64,000 nucleotides of DNA, taken from assembly GCA_038496675.1 (NCBI GenBank), contig CM076651.1:12365724-12429723 (forward strand). Reading direction: 5' to 3'. The stretch is from Rachycentron canadum. Lineage: Eukaryota > Chordata > Actinopteri > Carangiformes > Rachycentridae. The notes below the pieces were generated by a model. That model was not told the origin of the DNA and ran no database searches. It worked only from the letters and a program-made list of their open reading frames with translations. Positions 51,001-63,846 of the stretch are shown here, piece after piece; position 1 is the first letter of the stretch; each line of letters starts with the position of its first letter. The translations under genes were made by a program, and so were the position numbers.

Positions 51001-54000
51001 AAATTGAACTGTTTGAACAAATATAATCCCCTGACACCAACCTTTGAAATTGGTGTATGGTGAGGTGCTGATTATTCAAGTACAAAGTCAAGTAAATAAT
51101 TGATACTGCATGTAACAACATTGTGAAGATTGATTAATGCCAACAAAATGCTTACTTGAAAATTCGACGAGAGTGGATGAGTGGAAAGTTGGAGCTGGTA
51201 CTCACCCAAAAGCTTCACAGCGTTTGCGGTAGGTCTCCATGTCGTGCTTCAAGGGTGCTGCCTCACTCTGACCAAGCCGATTGATATCCAAGATAGCTAC
51301 CAGGTTGTCCAGCTGGTAGTAGGAGGCAAAGGCCATGGCCTCCCACACTGAGCCCTCTGAACACTCTCCATCACCCAGCATGCAGTATACACGGTAACTG
51401 TAACAATACAGGTGCAATTTGACTTGCAGTCAAAAATCTGTTGTCTTCCAAATTCCAGACTGATCTGCATCTGGTATTGCAAGCAAAGTCAGATAATCCT
51501 TCAAATAATAAATAAAATTTGTTAAATGGAAAAAAACAAAACAAAAAAAAAAAAAAAAAACCCAATCATCAGAATTAACACAGCTCAGGAACTTTTGAGC
51601 ACAGTCTTGGTACCTTTTGGCTCTGCTCCACCCTGACGCCAGAGTGATTTAACACAATTAAAACTACACTACTACAGATTTATCCAGTTAACAGATTATG
51701 GTACATCACAAACCCCTAAAGCAAGGCATTAAAGGCATTACTTGTTAAACAATGCTCTTGTTGAAACAACATTGAGTCAACAACACAGTTTGGTACATTT
51801 CACCCCCTACAGCCTGGTTGGAGTAAAGAGACTCTCTGCCCTAAAGTAATCTACTTTACACTTAATACACAATAAAAACAGGATACTCCTTGGAATAATG
51901 ATCACCATACAAGTTTAAAAATAAAATTGGGATAAATGTAGAACTATTTCAACCTCTATGAATGAATCCATAGTTTCTGCTACACACTCACCTGGCTTTG
52001 TCAAAGTTTTTGCCAGTGTAGGCCATCCCACAGGCAGCCCCAAGACCCTGTCCAAGAGAGCCTGTTGCTACATCAACAAAAGCCAGTTTCTGGTGAAGAA
52101 AAGAGATAACAGTAGTTAAATGAGACATAGTACAATGACTAAGTCATATTCTTTCTGTTGTCCAAGGAAACATGAATAGCATAAAGGAATTCAGGACTCT
52201 TGACTTACTGGTGTGGGGTGCCCCTCCAGGTCACAGTCAATCTTGCGCAAGTTGAGCAGATCAGACTCCTTCACAAAACCTGCCTCTGCCCAGGCAGCAT
52301 ACAGGACAGGTGCAGCGTGACCCTAGAGACAAGGGGAGTGGGTGGAAAAGAAAAAAAATTATATATATATATATATCTTTATGAGATACTCATGTTACCA
52401 AGGCCCATGAACACTAACCAACTGAAGAATATCACTGATAAACAAAAATTATTCCAACCTTTGAGAGTACAAAGCGGTCGTTACACTGGTTGCGAGGATC
52501 ATCTGCTTTGTAGCGCATGGTGTGGAAGAAGAGCACAGACATGAGCTCTGCTGCACTGCAGCATGATGTGGGGTGACTGAGGAGAGAGAAAAATTAGAGG
52601 AAGCCATTAGAGGAAGATTACAGTAATAAAAATGCTACTATGTAAAAAGAAAGCAAAATCCCCACTCCATGCATGCACATGCATGTCAGGAATCCTTACC
52701 CTTTGGTTTCACCTATGAAGGATTACCTGTTAGTCAATAACACACATCAAATAACTGTTCCAGTCATTCCAGTAGAGCTTGATGCAAACTTTCACTAACA
52801 CCAACTGATTTTTGAAGACATGATCTCTTTAAGAATTAGATATATCACTCGTGTCAAAGGACGGTTAATTTGTAAAATTATCACCTTAATTTTGTAAGCA
52901 CACTTCAGATATCCAAATAAATTAAAAAGTAGAATGAATAAAAATAACCAAACTTGTGAAACTGTTAGTTGCCGCACAACAGTGGTCCAATATTGTAATC
53001 AACATATTTAGAAATGCCACATTACTCAACAGCATCTCAGCTTCCTTGTGAAGGTCAAGTTACAAATGGCATAATTTAAAACATGCTGGGAACACACAGG
53101 GTTATTATACACAAAACATACATTATGGTCATTGTTAAATTTCATATTTAAAAAAAACAAAAACAAATTCAGTGCTCCTTTTACCACTTGGCCTTTTGCT
53201 GAGAGACAACCTGCTGGGAAATAAATTTGGGTAAATACATAAGTCATAACATGAGCAATCAGGTATTCCAAGTGTCATGTTCAATACCAGTCAAAATATG
53301 AGGAACAACATTTTTTACGTGTAATGTGTCAAAACTCAAAGACATAATTCATTAAGGGAGGCAGGAGTACTAAAACATTTGTCCATCTAGACATTGACGA
53401 TACATTTCCTTTATTTCCTCAACTGACATAAGGAAGTGGCAACAAAAAAAAAAAACAGGTTTGTCAACAAACTACTTGTTTCTGGACTTTACAGTTATGT
53501 CCTAAGGCGATTACACAATGCTGTATTTCTTGATGGGTGCAGACATAATTCAAATGGTAACAATGTAGACAATAGGCTCCTCTGTGATACCTGGTCTGGT
53601 GATTGACACATATTATGCATATAACAATATACAATGTTGTGATCCTTGACTTGATATTTAAAGCCAAGTGAGTGTGTTCATTCAACACACAAGCCTGATG
53701 TACCTGTGGCAGCTGCTAACCGAAAGGCATCTAAAACCAATTACTACAGGTATTTCTGATATTTGTTGGGTAAGTCGTGGCTTTAGTTTTGGATCTATAG
53801 ACCCAATAGTAATCCTGTAACAATGCAAGGAAGGCAGGGAGTAGCAATAATGACAATCTAGAGCCCAGAAGCGATAAGGCTGCACCCTTAACAAGGAAAC
53901 TATCATTATTCCCGCTTCAACCTACAGTGACTTATTACAGTCAAGAGCAAAATGTCGGCTTGCAAATGAGCTTCTGGGAACTCAGACTTTCTGGGTGAAG

Positions 54001-54687
54001 CAACACCACTGGTTTACTTTTGACGGATCTCCTGCAGACAAGTCAGTGGACGTGCATTTGTATGTATCTTTCTGGCATTTTAGGCCATTGGCCGTAACTT
54101 TGGACTGTAGCGTCATTCATCCATTCGCATGGTCATGTGATTTCTTGTTAGCTAGTGAAACGCGGGTCGGTGCTAATATCTGTTAAAAAAAAAAAAATCA
54201 GGTGACTTCTCCTGCAGCTGTAAAATTAAGGAAGGAGCAGTTTATCTGGACTGTACACTGTCCAGCTACTGACAGAGGCTGCCATGTTTTTTTTGTCAAT
54301 GTACGAAAGAAATAAACACCCACGGGCTGTCATCGTGTGCTAGTCTTAGCTTGTAGGGCCAGACAGATTTAACCCACAAAACGGTAAGGAGGCGGTTTGT
54401 CGGCTGCACGTCCCACCGCGTGAAGACAGGTCTGCAGCACGTGCTGCCAGGCCGCACAGGTGGAGCGTGCGCCTTCCACCGTCACGTCACAACATTCTAC
54501 AGACACGCGCCTTCGCTTGTAGTTTTTTTTTTTTTTTTTTAAATAATTACAACTGACACGACTAACTCCCAGTAACTTACCCGGAGTTAGAGGCGCATGT
54601 AGCATTGATGGAGTGGATCCTCAGCTTGTTGGCGATATCTTTCAGCCCCTGCAGAGTCTTTTCGTCGGGTTTGTGGTAACTAGACAT
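48006..54687 (-). CDS. tkt: Transketolase
   Basis: A cytosolic thiamine-diphosphate enzyme of the non-oxidative pentose phosphate pathway that moves two-carbon ketol units between sugar phosphates. Coding exons: 54581-54687, 52459-52576, 52209-52322, 51992-52089, 51206-51397, 50636-50763, 50354-50550, 49927-50091, 49375-49531, 49160-49290, 48974-49057, 48763-48859, 48475-48594 and 48006-48178. All are in phase, for 626 aa (human TKT has 623). Landmarks are SGHPTSCCSAAELMSVLFFH and VLSKGHAAPVLYAAWAEAGF, the thiamine-diphosphate motif beginning GDGECSEGSVWEAM and ending LDIN, and ECFIAEQNM with the conserved catalytic Glu. GEDGPSQMALEDLAMFRAIP and the C-terminal VEDHYKEGGLGEAV complete the set. 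Start: ATG in the context AAACCATG, giving MSSYHKPDEKTLQGLKDIAN. The segment deleted in mammalian TKTL1 is present, so a normal enzyme is expected. Intron 1 is the largest, about 2 kb. Confidence 0.97.
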
Positions 54688-54860
54688 GGTTTCTGGATTC
54701 TTCCCTCGAAGTCGCGTCCACTTGAGAAGTTAATTTGGGTTACTCGAGTCTCACGCAGCCGCTTTCCCGGTGTTGGAGGTTTGTTGCTGCGCCACGCCGT
54801 CGCTTGCTAACTGCCCGGTGCAAGTACAACCGAGGAGGAGGAGGAGGGACGACAGAGAAA
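54688..54860 (-). promoter_or_regulatory. Candidate tkt promoter and 5' UTR
   Basis: A CpG-richer stretch directly upstream of the tkt start codon (cgaagtcgcgtcc, cacgcagccgctttcccggtg, gcgccacgccgtcgcttg). No TATA box is evident. Position and composition are the evidence. Confidence 0.45.
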
Positions 54861-55794
54861 GGGGGACTTATGTCTTCTGTAACAGCCACTCCCACCTAAT
54901 CCAATCATTGGAGGAACATTCGTGGTGCAAGTTACTCCTTTCATAAATCCCTTTCAGCTCATGAGAGATATAAATCTCAGTTTATTTTATTACAATTCCC
55001 CCTTTTTAATGAGAAAACCACGAAAATAGTTGGGAACCAGAGGGCGGACTGTGCACACTATATCAAGCATATTTTGAATATTTGCCGCTCAGTGGAGACC
55101 GTGCAGACAATTTAATGACTTTGTTGAGAAATGAACTACACAGAAAATTCCACCCGCCAATATGAAAACATAATCAAATGTGCAATATTATCAGTGAAAT
55201 GTGCAGTGAACTTCCCGGTTGTGACAATAAAATGATAATGTGGTGTGGAAATGTCACTGACAACTTCAGGTATAACCGAGGCCAGAAACAGCTGTATGAT
55301 CTGATACAATACAAACACTGCAGGTAGGTGTTGATATTATATCTCAGCATACATATTGATTTTCCATTCACATCACCGTGTCACTGTCCCTTTAAAGCTG
55401 CAGCTGGGTGGCTGCCAATAGGGAAATGGTGGCTGATTTTGCCCTCTCATCCTTACTCAGGGAAACACAATAGTTTGGAAAGGCAACAAATACCTACTTC
55501 TTTCTCATTCCTTAGCCACTGATATCTTGCTTTTTAACTTCAACTGATTACCTGCATTTGCACATGTTGATGGATGCATCTGAATTTTGAAAATGTATTG
55601 TTGAAAAAGGGAATTCTGTAATAGTTACTTGTCTTATTGCAGAAGTTTAATGTACAAATGTATAGATGATGTATTATACAAGATACTTTATGAAGACACT
55701 ACTCGCACAGAAATTGCAATCATAGTCTTCCACTGGTCTTTTCAAGACAGTCAAGGAAGTCAACCACTTCCTTGTTTTAGGCATCATTACAAAC
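54861..55794. other. Spacer between tkt and lrrc23
   Basis: A short gene-free spacer holding the lrrc23 3' UTR (right end, transcribed leftward). A minus-strand ATTAAA at 55646-55651, about 145 bases past the stop, is a candidate poly(A) signal. Nothing else was recognised. Confidence 0.55.
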
Positions 55795-57735
55795 CTATGT
55801 TTGAGGTATTTCCTCTTCTTTAAGTTCCTGAAATGATACACATGCCATCAAAAAAAACCCAGCAAAGGAGCAGTTTTTGCTTAACCATGCCGCATATTGA
55901 AATACGTTTCTGAACTTTACCTTGATTCTCTCCCAGGCCTCAGTCCTCTCCTCGGGGAAGACCGTATCTTTGTCAATTCGTTCCAGCTGTGGCACAAGAG
56001 TCAGTACACTTAGGCGGTAGTCTGTTGTTTCCACCAGTGGGTTCTCAGAAAGGACCAAAGCGCGCAGAGTATTTGACACAAGTCTGAGGTACTGTAGGGC
56101 ATTCTCATCTGAGATTGCATTACCTCTAAAGGAGGGAGACAGAAACATTTGGGACAGATAATCTGGGATAAGATTTTATTTGGTGTATTGCTGAATTGAT
56201 GAAGTAAGCATTAGGGCACTCCAATCTGATCTGTTCTGCTGTGATACGACTGTGTACCTGACATTGAGGTATTGGAGACACTTCATGCTGGGGCTGAGAC
56301 CTTCAAGAGAATCTAACTTGTTGTCTCGAAGGTGAAGGGTGGTGAGGCACTCTAACCTCTCCAAACCCTCCAGACGGCTGATCACATTTTGGGCCTGAAC
56401 AGAGAGCAAAAACAGTTAAAAGCAGTCTGTTCTCTGATTAGTACTGTATATGGGCACTAATGCTATTAACCAAATCAAAGAAGTTATTTTACTAGGTATA
56501 ACCGCCGCAGGTTGGGAAGGTTGATGCCATCAGTGGTATTCAAGTGATTTCCTCTCAGCTCTAGTGTCACCAGATTGGAAAAACACTTACTCTGAAGACC
56601 TTTCGCTGTCTTAATACCGTTACCTGCCAAAGAGGTTCCAAAGCATCATGTCAAGGCCCTTCCAAAAACATACACTATACATTATATATTTTATTTAAAT
56701 CTTGCAGAGAAAGTATATCTAAGAATAAATTATAACATATGGGACAGTGAAGCCCCTGATCTATCTATTCCTTTATCTTATCACCTTCCTAATTAAAATG
56801 GTATCATAGAAAACAGCATTGAAACTGACAAAAAACCAACCTGTAAGATTTAAGCTCTCTAAAGCAGGCCCAACCAGGCCATCTAGTTCTGCAAGCTGAT
56901 TTGCTGCCATACTCAGCCACTGCAGGTAGGTTAACTGAGCAAAAGGTTGCCCTTTGAAGCATGCCACAGCATTATTATCCACCTGCAATAAGAGGGGTGC
57001 ATTTAAGATCCACCAGCAGTTAGATTTAATAACCCTGACAGTCCTTTTCTAAATGATTGAATAAGAGAGCTCCTTGCCTTTAGCCAAAGCAGTTGAATCA
57101 AAGATGCCAGAGGAGAGAGATCTGTGAGGTGGTTCTTGGATATGTCCAGAAAACGAATATGAATATAACTGCTGATTGCAGCTATATCATTCAGTCCTCT
57201 GAGGAGTGGAAATTTTGTAGGAAATGAGAGATTTATTAAGGAAAACCTGGACGTAAAGTTACATGGCAAAAGGTAGTCAAATTTGCTTTGCATGAATCTT
57301 CGCCCCCTTACTTGTCATTTAGGTCCAGTTTGACAAATGCATGTCCTAACCCGTTTCCTGTTTTGCACAGCAACGAGAGCCCTTTACCAATGGTTTCTTG
57401 GGTCAAGTGGCAAACCTGTACCTGTGGAGCAGAGTGAAGGCGTCAAAGAAATCCAAACTGTCGCTGTGGATTGTGTCGGTATTGGGCCACAAGTAGATCA
57501 TGCTGTAAATGTTTATTACATTTGACAGAGTTAACCTGGAGCCCTGTGGGGCCCAGGGTAGACTGACTTTGTTTTGACTATTTAAATCAACATATTGTGG
57601 TTTTGTTCATGTAAAATGTTGAGTCACAACTTTAAATTCACCAGGTACCTTCTCGTCCTCTTCGACTCCATCGTCATGCGTCTCATCCTGCCAGTCTACA
57701 TCCGACATGACTACATCTTTTTCCCCCTCAGACAT
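55795..57735 (-). CDS. lrrc23: Leucine-rich repeat-containing protein 23
   Basis: In mammals LRRC23 is a component of the third radial spoke of motile cilia and sperm flagella. Coding exons: 57649-57735, 57312-57421, 57078-57198, 56841-56982, 56493-56623, 56258-56394, 55921-56125 and 55795-55827. The model has 321 aa (human 343). The N-terminus is acidic (MSDVDWQDETHDDGVEEDEK after nine residues). GLSLLCKTGNGLGHAFVKLD leads into the repeats, including HIRFLDISKNHLTDLSPLAS, NLVTLELRGNHLNTTDGINL, TLHLRDNKLDSLEGLSPSMK and LRALVLSENPLVETTDYRL. QLERIDKDTVFPEERTEAWE follows as the capping segment. The C-terminus ends soon after the repeats and lacks most of the acidic tail of the human protein. The intron after 57078 uses a GC donor (AAAG|gcaagg). 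A second in-frame ATG at 57706-57708 could also serve as the start. Confidence 0.93.
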
Positions 57736-58924
57736 CCCCGTCACAAACGCGACGAGCCGCTAGCTAACGGGAAACTGCGTTAAACTGCCGAGTTAAAGTC
57801 TCTCGCTAACCTGTAACTTTACTTTACAAACATCACCACGACACCAAAGATGTGACAACCGACGGTGGTTGATGTTTACGAGCTATAGCTAATAAGCCTA
57901 AGAAAACCCACAAGTTAAAAGCAGTTTGTGTGTGAAGCTGCCGACGAGCAAGCTAAGAAGCGTCTTTGCCGCTGTTGCCATGGAGACTCAAAAAACGTGA
58001 GGTTACGCAATTCATAGTCAAACAAACTTTTAAGGTTGTTTTCCTTTGCAACATCTATACAATTTCTGCGGCTCGCGGTGTTGCATTAGAGACCTTATAA
58101 AAAAAAAAAAGATACATTATATTCCTCTTTTCTAAACCACCGACTTGTAGAAACACAGCTTTGGAAATTTCAAGTTAACGTGTCGAAATAATAAAAACAG
58201 TTTACTGGGTTGCCCATGCAAGACATCAATCATCAATAATGATGAAAATGTGTTATTCTTAATTAATTTACATTAGCTGAATGAATCACTGTCACATTAT
58301 AGAGCAAATACAGACATAAAAAATAACTCTCCCCATAGATAAGTATTACATTGTGAATTGAAACCTGCAACATGACAAACTGAGACACTTTTCACCCACA
58401 CACTAGTGTTAATGTGACCCCATCCAGTTCATGAGGCCAATCTCTTAGCTCTTAGTGCTCATACTAAAATGTATACACAGTCCATGCCCAGATCAGTCAT
58501 TCACTGAATGGTAAGGCATATAACATTAAATTTAAAAAAAAATCTATGGTGCATAGACAGTAATATTAGAAAAATCAATTTGCTGCCATAAAGATCGACA
58601 CTGATCTTTCACGTTCCAACAGCAAATCTTTCCTAACCACATAAAGCTTGTTCATCACACACAAGCTCTGAAGCAAGTGAAAACTCAAAACTGCATCATA
58701 CAGGAAGAAAGCAAAAAAGGTGCATTCTGTGCAATATCCTGACATCCATTGCTACAGGATCAGATCATATGCATGTATTACCACTGTTGAGGTAATTGTA
58801 ATGTGAAACCAAAATTAAGAGGTTTATCTATACAAATCTATATGATGTTAATGGTGAAGTGTTGTGTGCTGGGCTCTGTTGGCGTCCTGTCTGGGGCAGG
58901 ATGTTGAGGATTCAGGGTGAGGGC
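57736..58924. other. lrrc23 promoter and rbm10 3' UTR
   Basis: A head-to-tail spacer. The left part, up to about 57990, carries scattered CpGs and is the likely lrrc23 promoter. The right part should be the 3' UTR of the rbm10-like gene. I searched the minus strand for the missing G-patch coding sequence (a match to the MGWKEGSGLG type) and saw none. Confidence 0.5.
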
Positions 58925-61900
58925 TCACTCCACTTGCATATTGTGCAACAGAAGTCCCTTTTTCACACCTCCCTGTAGCATCCTGGCACCAAGACTAGTG
59001 CCTGTGATCCCATCACTGAAGACAGAGGGACAATGACACAACATTGAGCACACATGCAAATGTCTAGTTAGATAAAATTGCATCCACCATTGCAAGCAAA
59101 TTGTTATTGGCATAGTTTTGTGTTTCCAATAAGTCCGTACAAACCAGTTATATACACAAATACCATACATAGCTGTAAGTTACAATAGAAACCCCCGACT
59201 TAAATAGTACAAATGAGAAATGTACAGTAGTTGTAAATGACAACTTTCATACACCTGAAACAACTATAAGTCAACAAAGGGAGTCTGTTCATTACTTCAC
59301 TGCTGCTTACATGGGGCTAAACTTCCTCTTCTTAGGATCAGGACGTTCAGGTCCATCTGCAAGTCTCTGTGACCAAAACAAAGAGGACAATGAAATCAAC
59401 ACTTTCACTATCTGCACTTTATCAGCAACAAACATAATCCAATCTTGTTGAACCATATTCAGTGCCCGAGGTTTGACAGACCTCTTTGCCTGCAGCTTCT
59501 TGCTGTGTTCTTCTCTGTTCCAAGTTTTGCTGAGGGCAGACAGATAAAATAAAGATGAATATTTAGACATGATTACAAGATAAATGACACTGCACTGCAT
59601 CTTTGTCATTATAGAATACACTTTAGATAATAGAGAGAGAGGAATACATGAGACTGTTTTACAAAATACACAGATAACATACTGGTTTTTGGGAGTTAAC
59701 AGATACTCCTTAACCATAATTTATGTGGTGCTTGTAAAGACATGACATTACATTTAAGCTGTTTGTGTAACCACCTTATGTAGTTCAGAGAGCTGCTGGT
59801 GCCTGATGAGGGCCTCCTTACTGGGGAACTGTCTCCTACACAGCAGACAGGCAAGTTTAACCCAGTCTGTCATTCTGCCCTCCTTCTCATCTTTATCGCC
59901 TCCTTCTTCTTCACTGTCTGTTTCTCCACTATAGGCTGGGACCAGACCCTGCTGCTGAGGAGGGGGACTCTATAGATAAAAGACACAAGGACATGAACTG
60001 ATGAACAAATGTACACAGAGATAATAACTGTATCCTTGAGCAAAATACATTAAAAGGATAAGGCGTTACAAAAACGGAAGAAAATAGACTAAAACAGGTA
60101 CATGACAAGTAAATCACGGTGGCCATGTTCTTACTTCTGTACTTTGTCGGATCTGGTCCAGAAAAATCTGCGGCCGTTCAGACAGTGCCCCCTGCAGGAT
60201 AGACAAGCCAAAGAGAATATCAGGTCACTCTTTATTATTTGCACTGCAGCAGGATGGTTGTAGGAGCTCTGGCTGATGGAGTCTCCCCATGTATGTCTGT
60301 TAAAGAATCATGCACCTTTTTCTCCAGGACAGCATAGCCTGCATCAGCACTAGCAGACTCTCTGCGGTCATCTAGGCGACTGTGTCCAGGTCCCCTTGTG
60401 TAACCAGGAGGCAGTGCTGTAGAGCCAACGGCAGGGGTGGAGGAGACAGAACGCATGTTTTCCTTCTGTCTATTGAGACTCTTAGCCCAGCGCTCCATGT
60501 CTTTGGCAATCTATTCATATAAACAACAAGAAAAAGATAATAGATACTTAAATTGAGAGAGAAATCAGAGAGAGATTTACAATTTGTCACATTCAACAAT
60601 ACCAAAAACACCTTTACAACATAATGCAATTCAACTCAATATGCAACTAAATAAACACCACACTGTTTAAGTCTTTTGTTGGGAATGTGTCACTAGTGTT
60701 AAATAGCTCTAATAACTTGGCCATAGTTTTGGTCTGACGTGTGTTATTCTATAAGCTATTAGTGTTAGTCTATCCATTAACAGAGACGTTGAATCAGACA
60801 TACTGAACAGCTGTTTGTTTTTATGCCCATGCTTTTACAGAGTTGTACGAATGTCCATTAAAAAACAAAAACAAAGATCAAAGCAAAAGGAAAGCAAACA
60901 GAGGTTAGCTTTGAATTCATAGGTCAGTTTTTCTGTGCATCTGTTACTACTTGAAATTGTATCCAGTATGTACAGTACCTGTTGAGCAGTTTTATTCTTA
61001 GGCTTGTCTTTTTTTTCCTTGCCAGGGGTAGCAAACAATGAATCTGAAGAGGCTGTGCTTTCACTCATGGAAGCACCTTCAGCATTTGACTGGCTAGCAG
61101 CAGGAATATAGGTGCGTTTCTCTCCATCCCAGTACATATACTGTTGAGTGTGAGCGTTGTAGTAGTACTGCAAAGATGAAGGTACAGACTGAAATGCTAG
61201 AAGAAGACACATTCACAAAGTGCTGCCGTAACATTCAAATTGTACTACATTCACCACACTCTTTACCTGGGAGTTAGGATCATAGTAGAGTCCTGTCAAT
61301 GGGTCGTAATAGTAGCCAGAGCTTTCATCATACTGATATGTGGACACATCTGGCACAGCTACAGGCAAAAACACAGAAAATATGCCTCAAGGTCAGTGAT
61401 TGAAACACTGACTGACTGAATAAAACTAAAAACTTATACTAAAGATTAGTTTGACTGGAAATTTTAAACAGCGGCCCATTTTTGCATATTCATCCAGATA
61501 AGCACAACATCAACATCTGACAGTTACCCCTTCATCTTTTCCAGCTCCAGTGTGGCCTTTCTGTAGCTCTACAAACCCACCAAAACAACCCCCCCCATCC
61601 AAAAGCATCTCTGTAAATCTCTAAAAAGTCTGAGTTTGAACATGTGGCCTGACAAAACAACTGCCACAAACGTATATCTATTTCCAGTTTTCAGTAAAGA
61701 TTAATAAAGTTTTTAATCTCTATGGTGCTTGATTACTCTGGTTGGGATTGAACACCACAAATATTAGGTAACAATAGAGTGCACAAAGCCTTACGGTATT
61801 GCTGAAGCTCGTGTTCAGTGCCTGGGGTTGCAGGTTGGCTGGGAGCAGCTGGTTGTGGTTTTCCCACTATCTCAACCTGTGAAGACACAAAGCTCTTTAA

Positions 61901-63846
61901 AACCAATGAAAATGGTTGAAATAATGCAAGGACCAACACTAGGCAACAGTCATGTTGTACCTGAGTGGCCGGTATAGTGGCAGCCGTGGTCATGTGAGCA
62001 GTCTGTGTATGAGTGAGAGGCTGTAGTGCAACTGCTGATCCAGATGTAACTGCCTCAGAGGAAATGGCAGCTGCACATGAATGACCACACAATTCAGTCA
62101 AGTTTACACAGTTACACAGATCATGAGGGTAATATGTTCTATATACTTAGCACATGTGATACAAACCCGTGGCAGCCCCTCCCGAGTATGCACCCATCAG
62201 GGCTGTTCCTGCACTGGGCAAAGCCGGTACCCTGACATCTGCCTGGGCCTTGAAAGTTGTACCATCTGGCCCAGAGTATTCATGCCCTTCCTGATTGTAT
62301 GTTATTGCTGCCCCCTGCTGATACACTGCTGTGTCTATACTCTGGCCTCCACTTGATCCATTCTGAGCAGTCTAAGTGTGAAAAAGAGGTTTGACAATAG
62401 GGCAAAAGAAATAACACAATCATAAATATAATATTGAGAAATATTTGAAATTAAATGCATGTTGCACCCACACATGACAAATCATTGAGAAAGCTTACCT
62501 GTGTGACAGCCCACTGTGCAGCAGCTATAGCCGTACTGGCCACTGTGGCAGCACTCACTCTGCTGCCATCAGTCAGGAACACGTCGCTGGTTTAAAAAAA
62601 AAAAAAAAAAAAAAGAATTTAACTCTCACTATCATTCATTGTACATTGAAACAACCAATAATGCATAGTGCACTTGAGTTTCTTTTGTAGCCAAGTTGGG
62701 ATGTGCGAGTGTTTACCGTTTGGAGCCTTTGGCAAACTCCACCACAATAGCTTTCCCGTCAATAGAGAGAGCTGGCTGGAGAGCTTGCAAGATCTGTAGC
62801 AGTTGAGATGCCTCCTGTTAAAAAATACAAAGTGCCTGTGAGTAAAAAGTTGGTGCAATTGTGGAATTGCCTGTGTCTATTTTGTTTAGAATAAAGCTTG
62901 TTTTAAAATAATTTGTGTATAAAAACAACAAAATGTTACATTCATGGTTTTATCTGAATCCAGATATTAAATGTAAGTGAATGGCATTGCTCAAACACAT
63001 GTTTCTCACCACTATGGTAGATAGTTGTAGAAAGGCAAACCCCCTGTTGAGATGAGTGTGTTTGTCCTTGATTAGACGGATATTGGAAGGGGAGAGTGTG
63101 GCAAATGGAGCTAAAGCAGATAAGATGGTTTCCACAGATGTGTGAGGCCCAAGGTTTCTAAGTATCAGAGCTGTTGGAGGATGAGAGATTATATATGAAA
63201 CTATACTTTAATACCTCTTTCAAAAACTACATTTGAGTAATAATAAAATAAACCAACATAAAAATAGACTAAAATATTACCATGGTGAGAAAAGTGTCCT
63301 AAGACAGACTTACTGTCATTGGCAACATCTGCCTGCTGTGCAGCTTGTCCTGCGGTGACAGTAGGACCAGAACAGTGGTAGGGTGCTGGCAGGGGCAGTA
63401 AACCTTGGGCACCCTCCTTCTGAAGACCAACAGGCAAATCTCTCTGCAACTGGGGCAACTTCAGCTCAGCCTCTGGGGAAAGGCAACATGCCATTTATAT
63501 ATTAGTGGATGGTTAGATTGTCTGATTTTTGACAGAATAGTTAACATATTTACAATAACTTAAACCTTACCCGATTTAGGAACACTGCATTTGAAGCACT
63601 TCTCTCTTCTTTTAAAGTTTTGCACACCACACTGTTGAAATGTTACATGAGCTCTTGTTAGAACATTTCTTAAAAGAAATAGTGACTGATAAACCACTGC
63701 AACCACTACATAAGCATACAGATTTCTTGTCATGCAATGCAAACACACACACACACAACCTTGTTGCAGAGCCAGTCCTCATTGGCACGTGGTTTTGGGT
63801 CACTGTAGTGCATTGACACCCTTTGCCCCAGAATCAACAGCACTCC
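58925..63846 (-). CDS. rbm10: RNA-binding protein 10-like splicing regulator (3' part, no G-patch)
   Basis: A nuclear RNA-binding protein of the RBM5/RBM10 family that controls splice-site choice. Coding exons visible: 63760-63846, 63571-63631, 63314-63472, 63010-63170, 62717-62814, 62499-62586, 62167-62371, 61961-62070, 61795-61876, 61267-61358, 60979-61167, 60316-60510, 60135-60191, 59775-59969, 59482-59529, 59311-59366 and 58925-59015, together 657 aa in frame. Domains in order: a RanBP2-type zinc finger ([20 protein letters not shown] plus a final Cys); RRM2 (TLILRNLGPHTSVETILSAL to RGFAFLQL); EFAKGSKRDV; an OCRE domain (YQYDESSGYYYDPLTGLYYD, then QYMYWDGEKRTYIPA); a C2H2 finger (CLLCRRQFPSKEALIRHQQL); and an NLS-like [25 protein letters not shown] matches RBM10, not RBM5. 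RRM1 lies beyond the right edge. The frame ends after GARMLQ, where the G-patch should begin, with an unrelated tail of 15 residues. Confidence 0.92.

Noticed and set aside
48006..54687. Transketolase-like 1 (TKTL1) identity
   Set aside because: The N-terminal segment lost in mammalian TKTL1 is present and the length equals normal transketolase.
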